DNA from: an uncultured Acidimicrobiia bacterium
Lineage (GTDB): Bacteria; Actinomycetota; Acidimicrobiia; UBA5794
DNA length: 7,248 nt
Reading direction: 5' to 3'
Assembly: GCA_905480055.1 (NCBI GenBank)
Contig: CAJQOW010000037.1
Coordinates: 1-7,248 of the forward strand
The notes below the pieces were generated by a model that was given only the letters and a program-made list of their open reading frames with translations, ran no database searches and was not told the origin of the DNA. The translations under genes were made by a program, and so were the position numbers. Positions 1-6,016 of this stretch are shown one piece after another; position 1 is the first letter of the stretch, and every line of letters starts with the position of its first letter.

Positions 1-111
1 CTGGTGGTTTCCATGCCGGAGCTCCCCGTCAGCGGCTTCAACCCGGGCGCGGCCGTATGGGCGGCCTTGCGCAGTCACGGCTCGGTTCTCTTCGTACCCG
101 TGGTCGACTGA
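1..111 (+). CDS. C-terminal end of an unidentified protein (5' part outside the window)
   Basis: An open frame enters from the left edge and stops at TGA 109-111. The 36 visible residues include MPELPVSGFNPGAAVWAAL and end FVPVVD. I do not recognise the family. An in-frame ATG at 13-15 exists, but a 32-residue gene is less likely than the tail of a longer one, because the frame is open to the edge. The next gene's ATG lies one base after this stop, so the two are probably co-transcribed, with the antiporter translated by coupling. No membrane segment, cysteine cluster or other diagnostic motif is visible in this tail, so no function is proposed. Confidence 0.6.
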   Translation: MVVSMPELPVSGFNPGAAVWAALRSHGSVLFVPVVD

Positions 112-112
112 C

Positions 113-1345
113 ATGGATGTGATCGTTGCTGCGACCGCAGACGAGATCCTCCCAAGCGCGGTCACCTTCATTGTCATCGGGTTCGCCGCATTCCTGCTTC
201 CGCTGGTTGCCCGTTTTGTCCGTGTCCCCGCCGTTGTGCTCGAGATCCTCTTCGGATTGCTGATCGGGCCCCAGGTTCTCGGTCTGATTGGATCGGAAAC
301 GGCGAGCGAGGGTTTTGTACTTGTCCTCGCCGAGATCGGACTCTTTCTGCTGATGTTCCTCGCTGGATTCGAGATCGACTTCACGTCACTTGAACGCGAG
401 GGAGTCGGGCCGATCCTGTTCGCTTTTGCGTTCTACCTCGCCGTCGTTGTACTTGCTTGGGTTGGGCTCGGCTACGTCGATCTGGGGACCACGGCTGAGC
501 GTGTCTACCTGACCCTCCTGGTTTCTGCGGCGTCCGTGGGGATCATCATTCCGAGCCTCCGCAGTACCAACCGATCCTTCACCCGCCAGGGCCAGATCGT
601 CATTGTGATCGGCATCATTGCTGAGTTCCTCGCAGCCACCGGCGTCATCGTCTACACGGTGTGGTGGGAGAGCGGCGTCGGCGTCGAGTTGCTCTATGTG
701 CTGGTGTTCGTTGCGATCCTGCTCGGGGTGCTGTGGGTGATGCGGACACTGGCGTGGTGGTTCCCTGACCAAGCGGAGAAGCTGTTCTCCAGCAACGATC
801 CGGATGAGCTCGGGATACGGTTTTCTCTTGCCCTGCTCTTCGTGTTCATCGGGGTGTCGATTGCTCTGGGTATGGATCCGATCCTGGGTGCGTTCATGGC
901 CGGTGCCATCTTTGCGTTCGTGTTCCGGGATTCTGGAGATCTCGAGGAACGCCTATCTGGCTTCGCCTACGGATTCCTCATCCCCATCTTCTTCATCTCG
1001 GTTGGGATCCGGTTCCCTCTCGACGCGCTCGCAGATTCAGCCGTACTGATCGCGGCGATCTCGATCATTGTTGTGGCGATCGCCGCCAAGCTCATTCCGT
1101 CGCCATTGATGATGCTGCGAGGTCTGACCTTCAAGGAGTCGCTGGGCGGTGGCGTGCTTCTCGCTGGGCAACTGAGCGTCATCATCGCATTGGCTGAGGT
1201 CGGAGTGCAGAAAGGGATCATCGGTGAGGGCGTCGCGGCAGGAGCAGTGCTGATCGTCGGGGTGACCGCGCTCTTGTCCCCGATCGTCTACAAGCTCTTG
1301 TGCCCACCGCTCGAGGCCGAGTTGGATGCCACGGTGAAGGCGTGA
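113..1345 (+). CDS. CPA2-type cation:proton antiporter (KefB / Na+/H+ exchanger family), membrane domain only
   Basis: Predicted inner-membrane protein of 410 residues exchanging monovalent cations (Na+ or K+) for protons. It is almost entirely hydrophobic helices, about 12-13 by eye. Family landmarks in order: FGLLIGPQVLG (47-57), LFLLMFLAGFEIDF (77-90), the SAASVGIIIP helix (138-147), ILGAFMAGAIFA (257-268), FLIPIFFISVGIRF (288-301), a membrane lysine K326, and LLAGQLSVIIAL (349-360). The C-terminus ends soon after the last helix, so the cytoplasmic TrkA-N/RCK domain of KefB/KefC is absent. That is usual for stand-alone Na+/H+ exchangers of this family. Oddity: where relatives carry the ion-binding acidic pair (DD, ND or QD), this protein reads IIAEF, with E171 as the only acid. 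The ATG follows the upstream stop by one base and has no strong Shine-Dalgarno, which suggests coupled translation. The transported ion cannot be read from sequence. Confidence 0.9.
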   Translation: MDVIVAATADEILPSAVTFIVIGFAAFLLPLVARFVRVPAVVLEILFGLLIGPQVLGLIGSETASEGFVLVLAEIGLFLLMFLAGFEIDFTSLEREGVGPILFAFAFYLAVVVLAWVGLGYVDLGTTAERVYLTLLVSAASVGIIIPSLRSTNRSFTRQGQIVIVIGIIAEFLAATGVIVYTVWWESGVGVELLYVLVFVAILLGVLWVMRTLAWWFPDQAEKLFSSNDPDELGIRFSLALLFVFIGVSIALGMDPILGAFMAGAIFAFVFRDSGDLEERLSGFAYGFLIPIFFISVGIRFPLDALADSAVLIAAISIIVVAIAAKLIPSPLMMLRGLTFKESLGGGVLLAGQLSVIIALAEVGVQKGIIGEGVAAGAVLIVGVTALLSPIVYKLLCPPLEAELDATVKA

Positions 1346-1572
1346 CCTCGGATTCCTCTGATCGCGGCCCCGTTGATAGGGACGCCCGCATCGCATCGAT
1401 CATCGATGCAATCGGCGACGGAACGTATGCCGTTGAGGACCTCGAGGTTGCCGATGCGGTCCTGAAGCGGTGGCAGTCGTTCGACGTTCTCTCGCCTGAA
1501 TCGGTTGAACGTCAGAAAGCCGATCAGCCCACTTCGGTGGATGCTGATTCCTCGGAGGCTTCGAGCCGCTGA
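1342..1572 (+). CDS. Small FlgM-like (anti-sigma-28-like) protein, 76 residues
   Basis: Start chosen at GTG 1342, which overlaps the antiporter stop in GTGA. A frame-compatible GTG at 1300 would add 14 residues lying wholly inside the antiporter gene. GGTG/AAGG just upstream (1333-1340) is a poor ribosome site, so coupling is likely. Residues 12-44 carry the pattern of the FlgM C-terminal region: a basic start, IIDAIGDGTYAVEDLEVADA, then VLKRW. The G-T-Y-x-V turn followed by a V-A-D-x-L helix is what FlgM uses to bind sigma-28. The flanks are polar: a Ser/Asp-rich N-terminus and a Ser/Ala/Glu tail ending SSEASSR. FlgM proteins are about 90-100 residues, so this one is short. No flagellar or sigma gene is in the window, so the partner is unknown; it may be a non-flagellar relative. 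The last 49 bases overlap the opposing gene. Confidence 0.68.
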   Translation: MTSDSSDRGPVDRDARIASIIDAIGDGTYAVEDLEVADAVLKRWQSFDVLSPESVERQKADQPTSVDADSSEASSR

Positions 1573-2447
1573 GCCGCTCCGGCGATGATGATCACCGCGA
1601 CAAAGGCGATCAGCGCGGCAACGATGGATGCGACGACCTGCCCCTCCGGTGCGCCGAGATCCGTCGAGTCCACCCCGAGTGGCCACGGCCACAGCACACG
1701 CACCGATCCGGCCATGAGCCCGATGAGCGAGGCAATGACGACGTCGTGGTAGCGGTGGAGGGCTCGGTCGAGGATCTGAGAGAACAGTGCCAACCCGACC
1801 ACCGCACCGACCATGAAGACTGCGAGAGAAGCCAGGTCTCGATCGGTGACTGCCGACAGCACTGGTCCGTACATCCCGAGCACGACCAGTAGGAACGACC
1901 CTGAGACGCCGGGGAGGATCATCGCGCAAATGGCGATTGCGCCGGCGAAGAAGAAGGCCCACAGGGTCGGGTCGGATGCCTGCGATACGGATGCCTCGGA
2001 TGTTCCGCCTCGGAGCCCGAGCAGCACAAAGGCTGCAATGCCGACGCCGACGATGATCAAGAGATGTTGCACCGTTGGCTCTTTGAGCAGGCGCCATGCG
2101 ACGACCACAGATCCGGCGACCAAACCCAGGAACACCGCTGCCATCAGTACGGCCTCGTCTTCGAGGAGGTGCTCAATGAGCGGGGCGAGGGCGATGATGG
2201 CGATGAGGATTCCGGCGCCGAGCGGGATGATGAACGCCCAGTCGACGCGCCGCATCCAATCCTTGAACCCGGTCAGGTCACCCTTGATGAGGTGACCGAG
2301 CGCAGAGGAGCCTGCCCTGACTGACGACACGAGGCGTTCGTAGATTCCGAAGATGAGGGCGATGGTTCCGCCGGAGACGCCTGGAACGATGTCGGCGGCG
2401 CCCATGGCGAAGCCGCGCACAGCCGTCAGAAAGACAGTGAGGAGCAT
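1524..2447 (-). CDS. DUF368 membrane protein, putative undecaprenyl-phosphate translocase (PopT family)
   Basis: Integral membrane protein of 307 residues. DUF368 proteins of the PopT type are reported to return undecaprenyl phosphate, the lipid carrier of wall and glycan synthesis, across the cytoplasmic membrane. The signature is present twice: DIVPGVSGGTIALIFGIYE near residues 19-37 and MILPGVSGSFLLVVLGMY at 176-193, the two half-repeats of the fold. About eight to ten hydrophobic segments are visible. The tail RLEASEESASTEVG is polar. Start choice: ATG 2447 begins MLLTVFLTAVRGFAMG and sits 7 nt after TACACT, as expected for a leaderless actinobacterial start. ATG 2477 (+10 residues) and TTG 2525 (+26, running over the dtd start) are alternatives without a clear ribosome site. 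The gene is divergent from dtd and convergent with the FlgM-like gene, whose 3' end it overlaps by 49 bp. Family call is firm; function rests on homologues. Confidence 0.9.
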   Translation of the reverse strand: MLLTVFLTAVRGFAMGAADIVPGVSGGTIALIFGIYERLVSSVRAGSSALGHLIKGDLTGFKDWMRRVDWAFIIPLGAGILIAIIALAPLIEHLLEDEAVLMAAVFLGLVAGSVVVAWRLLKEPTVQHLLIIVGVGIAAFVLLGLRGGTSEASVSQASDPTLWAFFFAGAIAICAMILPGVSGSFLLVVLGMYGPVLSAVTDRDLASLAVFMVGAVVGLALFSQILDRALHRYHDVVIASLIGLMAGSVRVLWPWPLGVDSTDLGAPEGQVVASIVAALIAFVAVIIIAGAAQRLEASEESASTEVG

Positions 2448-2454
2448 GGCGGCA

Positions 2455-2460
2455 AGTGTA
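2455..2460 (-). promoter_or_regulatory. Probable -10 box (TACACT) of a leaderless promoter for the DUF368 gene
   Basis: On the minus strand TACACT matches the actinobacterial TANNNT -10 consensus and ends 7 nt before the ATG at 2447, the spacing expected if transcription begins at or next to the start codon. A weak TTGGAT lies about 15 nt further upstream as a possible -35. No Shine-Dalgarno precedes this ATG, which agrees with leaderless translation. The call is pattern-based only. Confidence 0.4.
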
Positions 2461-2498
2461 GGTTCGCTGCCACGCATCCAACGGGAATCACGAACGAC

Positions 2499-2503
2499 GA
2501 GGG
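2499..2503 (+). promoter_or_regulatory. Ribosome binding site of dtd (GAGGG)
   Basis: GAGGG lies 4 nt before GTG 2508 and supports that GTG as the start. The resulting protein begins MRTVIQRVS, exactly where the DTD family normally begins. Confidence 0.6.
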
Positions 2504-2507
2504 CAGC

Positions 2508-2966
2508 GTGCGCACCGTCATCCAACGAGTATCGAGCGCATCAGTCGACGTCGACGGCGTGCGCAGTGCCAGCATCGGCACGGGAATCCTTGCGCTGGTT
2601 GCCGTGGTGCCGGCGGACACTGATGACGACGTGACGGCGACCGTCGACAAGATCGCAAATCTCCGAATATTCCCGGATGACGATGGCCGCATGAATCGAT
2701 CACTCATCGATATCGCGGGAGAGGTGCTCGTCGTTTCCCAGTTCACCCTTGCAGGTGCTATCCGCCGAGGCCGTCGACCGTCATTCTCTGGTGCAGCAGC
2801 TCCTGAGATAGCTGAGCCGATGGTCGAAGAGGTTGCGAGTCACTTTGCCGCACTTGGTTTGGGAGTCGCCACGGGTGCGTTTGGGGCGATGATGGAGGTG
2901 GCGCTGGTGAATGACGGGCCGGTGACGTTCGTTGTCGACACGGCTCACGGCTCGGTGGTGGACTGA
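2508..2966 (+). CDS. dtd: D-aminoacyl-tRNA deacylase (DTD)
   Basis: Cytosolic proofreading enzyme that hydrolyses D-amino acids (and, in the family, mischarged glycine) from tRNA, keeping them out of protein synthesis. Length is 152 residues, close to the usual 145-150. It opens with the family N-terminus MRTVIQRVSSASVDVDG. KIANLRIFPDDDGRMNRSL (48-66) is typical, SQFTL (77-81) and NDGPVT (135-140) are the two active-site motifs, and GRRPSF (88-93) and FGAMMEVALVNDG (125-137) are conserved. The Gly-Pro in NDGPVT is the chiral-selectivity element of the family. It starts at a GTG with GAGGG four bases upstream. It diverges from the DUF368 gene, and its last 22 bases overlap the end of the adnB-like gene on the other strand. 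Nothing is missing or truncated. Confidence 0.96.
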   Translation: MRTVIQRVSSASVDVDGVRSASIGTGILALVAVVPADTDDDVTATVDKIANLRIFPDDDGRMNRSLIDIAGEVLVVSQFTLAGAIRRGRRPSFSGAAAPEIAEPMVEEVASHFAALGLGVATGAFGAMMEVALVNDGPVTFVVDTAHGSVVD

Positions 2967-5900
2967 GCGACGTGTGCCTTGCCGGCTTCGCAGTGGTGGA
3001 GGAAGTCGCACCATTGGCAGCTGGTGCTCGGCCAAGGATCGAACGGACCGTCCTCCGCCTGTTCGAGGAGCGACCCAACCACCTGTTCAGCGCTGTCCAG
3101 CCATGACTCATCTGCGTGCTCGGTCACCTCGACGGCCTGCTCGGATCCGAACCAGGCGAATGTGACATCGATGGTCTCAGGCGTGGAGGTGGCCAAGTTG
3201 CCGTCACGCGCGGCGAGCGCATAGGCCTGCAGCTGGACGAGCTTCTCGTCGGACGGCGATGCGCGCCCCGACTTGTAGTCGACGATCTCCCAAGCGTCCT
3301 CGTCGCGATACACGGCGTCGACCTTGCCCCGCACCGTTCGCCCGTCAATGGTGATCTCGAACGGCGTTTCGACGAGAAACGGCGTGTCCTGTGCAAACCG
3401 GGAGTCTCTGAAGGTGTCCCACGGGTCGATGGGTGATCGACCGGTTGCATCTGGTTGCTCGCCGGGGTCTGGGGCATCTCCGAGGCTGTCATACGAGACG
3501 TCTGCCGCATCCTCGAGGGCGATGATGCCCAGGTTGTGGAGCTCTGCCTTGCGATGGAACTCGGTCCCGCGCACCGCTGACATGCGTGGTCTGCGAGGGA
3601 GGCGGTCATGGTGGATCCACTTGAACCGCAGGGGGCACTCGGCAAGGGCGACGAGGTTCGTCACCGAGGTGGCGAAACGTTGCGGCTGTGCCGTAGCGGC
3701 GGGCTCGTGGAGGTCGCCGAGGTCGACGGTCAGCTGCTCGGCGCGAGTCGCGGCAGCCTCGGCGAGGTCTGGGAACTGGTCTCCCATCCATGTCGGGTCC
3801 ATCACGGTTCTCCTCAGGGCATATCCCCACCCATCATCAAACAGTGGATCTGGTGGTAGCGCAGGTGGTACGTATGGCACTCGTTCTGGTCGTTCGCCCG
3901 GCTCGTCGGCGATTGGCCCCAGAGTGACACCCGGGAGTCGGGTAGCAATCTGAAGTAGTTCGCTTGGTTCTCTCGGCCGGACATTGTCACCATGCCAGAT
4001 GTGACCGCTCATGACCAGCCGATGTCTGGCGCGGGTGACTGCCACATAGGCGAGCCGCCATTCCTGATGGTCGTGGCGGATCTTGAGGAGGCGTCTGCGT
4101 TCTTTCGAGTCGGCTAGTTCGTCGACCTCGGACATGGCGTCCGAGTCCAGGCGAAGGCTGTAGGGGAGGGCGACAGGGGAGTCGAGCGGGTCGTAGTACC
4201 GCAGCACATCACTGGGGAAGACCTTGGCCGACAGCGATGGCACGTACACCTCGTCCCACTCAAGACCTTTCGCTCCATGTGCGGTGAGGAGCCGAACCGC
4301 ATCGTCTGCGGGTGACTGGGCAGCGTCGAGCTCATCGGCCCGGCCCGACTCGTTCAGTGCGTCGAGATACCTCAGGTACCCACCGAGCGTGGCGACGCCA
4401 TCGATCGGCTTCCAACGATCCGCAAGATCGAGGAATCTGCTGATGTTGATGCGTGCGGTAGTGGCGCTGGCGGGTTGAAGCGCAGGCACTTCGGCCCAGT
4501 AGTCCAGGGCCCCGATCACGGCTTCGAGTGTCGCTGTGACGGTTGCGGCCTGGCTTGTACGGAACAACGGTTCATAGGTGTCGGCGAACCGTCCGAGCGC
4601 ATCCCGTGCGTTGTCGTCGAGGTCATCGATGGCGGCGGGATCGAGGATCCGTTCGATGAGCCCGCTGTGCTTGCCGACCTTCACTGCGCGAGCAATAGCG
4701 CCGACATCGGCCATTCCGAGCCGATATCGACCACCCAGAAGGACTCGAAGGAGGGCACCCTCGTCGTGGGGGTTGGCGAGGATGCGTAGCCACGCATGAA
4801 GATCGGCGACTTCGGGAACCTCGAGGAGCTCGCCCATCGAACCAATCGAGATCGGAACGTCGGCATCACGCAGTGCTGCCGCGATGGGACGCAGACTCTC
4901 ACGCTTTCGGCACAGGACGGCCATATCGGCGAATCGGATGCCTTCGTCGTGTCGTTCGTTGATCTGCGCTGCAATCCATGCGGCCTCGTCAGCTTCGGTG
5001 CGAAGCCATGCCGCAACAACGGCCCCGTCTCCAGCCGCCTCCTGTGGTCGGAGATCGGCTGATCCCGATGCCGGTGGAAGCTGGTTGCGGACGGCATTGG
5101 CCATGTCGATGATCAGCCGGTCAGATCGGCGATTGATCGTCAGTTCGAGTGTGGCTGCGTCGCTACCGTCGGGATTCGGGAAGTCGCCGGGGAAGCCCTC
5201 GAAGTTGTCGATGGATGCACCGCGCCATTCGTAGATCGTCTGATCGGTGTCGCCGACAGCGGTCACGGCCATGCCCGTTGCAAAGATCGATGTCAACAGC
5301 AGCTGTTGTGCGCGATCCGTGTCCTGGTATTCGTCCAGGAGCACGGTGTCATATCGACTTCGAACCTCGTCCGCTACCTCGGGATGGTTGGTGACGATGT
5401 CGGTTGCGAGGCGGATCAGGTCGCCGTACTCGATAAGGCCGAGGTCCTGTTTGCGGTCGTGATATCGCTCAGCCGCATCGAGGAGGGCGAGTCTGGTGGT
5501 CCACGTCGAGTCGAGGTCGGCCGGGGCATGCGCCCGGACATGCTGTGCATCGGTGAGGTTGTCGACGAGGGATGCAGCGAGATGGAGGAGTTCGTCCCTT
5601 CGCTGGGGGAGAGCGGTGAGGTCGAGCGTTGTTGCGTGGAGCGAGCGAAGCACAAGCATGGCGAGCTGTGACCGGTGGCCTTCGTCCATGAGGACCCCGC
5701 CTGCGGTATAGCCGACCCGGCTCCCGAACTCGTCGAGAATGGATGCGGCGAATGAGTGGTAGGTCGCCACTTCGGGTTCTCGGCCGCTTTCTGGGTTGCC
5801 GAGCGTGTCCGCAAGGCGTGAACGCAGTTCATCGGCGGCCTTGTTGGTGAATGTGATGCCGAGTGCACGAGCCGGATCTCCTCCACCTGCAACCGCATCC

Positions 5901-6016
5901 GCAAGCCGATGGACGATCGTCGTGGTCTTCCCCGTGCCCGCACCGGCAGCGATGCGGAGCGGCCTCGACGGGAAGTCGATGATCTTCGATTGCTCGTCAG
6001 AAGGAGTGAATGGCAT
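2945..6016 (-). CDS. adnB: AdnB-like ATP-dependent DNA helicase-nuclease (UvrD/Rep motor plus PD-(D/E)XK nuclease)
   Basis: Motor-nuclease subunit of 1023 residues, predicted to unwind and resect double-strand breaks with the upstream AdnA-like partner. SF1A motifs in order: Q motif FTPSDEQ (3-9), Walker A AGAGTGKTT (24-32), Ia GITFTNKAADEL (53-64), TYHSF (85-89), Walker B LLDEYQDT (226-233), III VGDTDQTIYEWRGA (254-267), IV INRRS (294-298), V TAHGAKGLEWDEVYVP (578-593) and VI LAYVAVTRARHRL (655-667). The RecB-type nuclease spans about 780-1012: H821, D900, D913/K915 in VDYKSG, and Q928/Y932. C794 plus C1000-x2-C1003-x5-C1009 form an AddB-type Fe-S signature. Start: ATG 6016 shares its A with the upstream TGA (TGATG). 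GTG 6019, directly before it, is an alternative better spaced from GGAGG at 6030-6034. Length and position match mycobacterial AdnB (about 1100 residues, second in the operon). All motor and nuclease residues are intact, so both activities are expected. Confidence 0.9.
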   Translation of the reverse strand: MPFTPSDEQSKIIDFPSRPLRIAAGAGTGKTTTIVHRLADAVAGGGDPARALGITFTNKAADELRSRLADTLGNPESGREPEVATYHSFAASILDEFGSRVGYTAGGVLMDEGHRSQLAMLVLRSLHATTLDLTALPQRRDELLHLAASLVDNLTDAQHVRAHAPADLDSTWTTRLALLDAAERYHDRKQDLGLIEYGDLIRLATDIVTNHPEVADEVRSRYDTVLLDEYQDTDRAQQLLLTSIFATGMAVTAVGDTDQTIYEWRGASIDNFEGFPGDFPNPDGSDAATLELTINRRSDRLIIDMANAVRNQLPPASGSADLRPQEAAGDGAVVAAWLRTEADEAAWIAAQINERHDEGIRFADMAVLCRKRESLRPIAAALRDADVPISIGSMGELLEVPEVADLHAWLRILANPHDEGALLRVLLGGRYRLGMADVGAIARAVKVGKHSGLIERILDPAAIDDLDDNARDALGRFADTYEPLFRTSQAATVTATLEAVIGALDYWAEVPALQPASATTARINISRFLDLADRWKPIDGVATLGGYLRYLDALNESGRADELDAAQSPADDAVRLLTAHGAKGLEWDEVYVPSLSAKVFPSDVLRYYDPLDSPVALPYSLRLDSDAMSEVDELADSKERRRLLKIRHDHQEWRLAYVAVTRARHRLVMSGHIWHGDNVRPREPSELLQIATRLPGVTLGPIADEPGERPERVPYVPPALPPDPLFDDGWGYALRRTVMDPTWMGDQFPDLAEAAATRAEQLTVDLGDLHEPAATAQPQRFATSVTNLVALAECPLRFKWIHHDRLPRRPRMSAVRGTEFHRKAELHNLGIIALEDAADVSYDSLGDAPDPGEQPDATGRSPIDPWDTFRDSRFAQDTPFLVETPFEITIDGRTVRGKVDAVYRDEDAWEIVDYKSGRASPSDEKLVQLQAYALAARDGNLATSTPETIDVTFAWFGSEQAVEVTEHADESWLDSAEQVVGSLLEQAEDGPFDPWPSTSCQWCDFLHHCEAGKAHVAQSTTEP

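Noticed and set aside
386..772. Minus-strand open frame of 128 codons inside the antiporter gene
   Set aside because: Charged antisense product of a membrane-protein gene, a common artefact; no ribosome site or family resemblance.
1553..1581. Possible hairpin CGGAG...CTCCG at the convergent junction as a bidirectional terminator
   Set aside because: The stem is short with a bulge and has no T-tract on either side; the sequence is also coding on both strands.
1288..2097. Long minus-strand open frame (269 codons) across the antiporter end and the DUF368 gene
   Set aside because: Arg-rich shadow of the DUF368 gene in another frame, without hydrophobic segments or a known motif.
1813..2295. Plus-strand open frame of 160 codons opposite the DUF368 gene
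   Set aside because: Ser/Arg/Thr-rich antisense shadow; the opposite strand holds a clear family match.
5306..5671. Plus-strand open frame of 121 codons opposite the adnB-like motor domain
   Set aside because: Antisense shadow in GC-rich DNA; the minus strand here encodes conserved helicase sequence.
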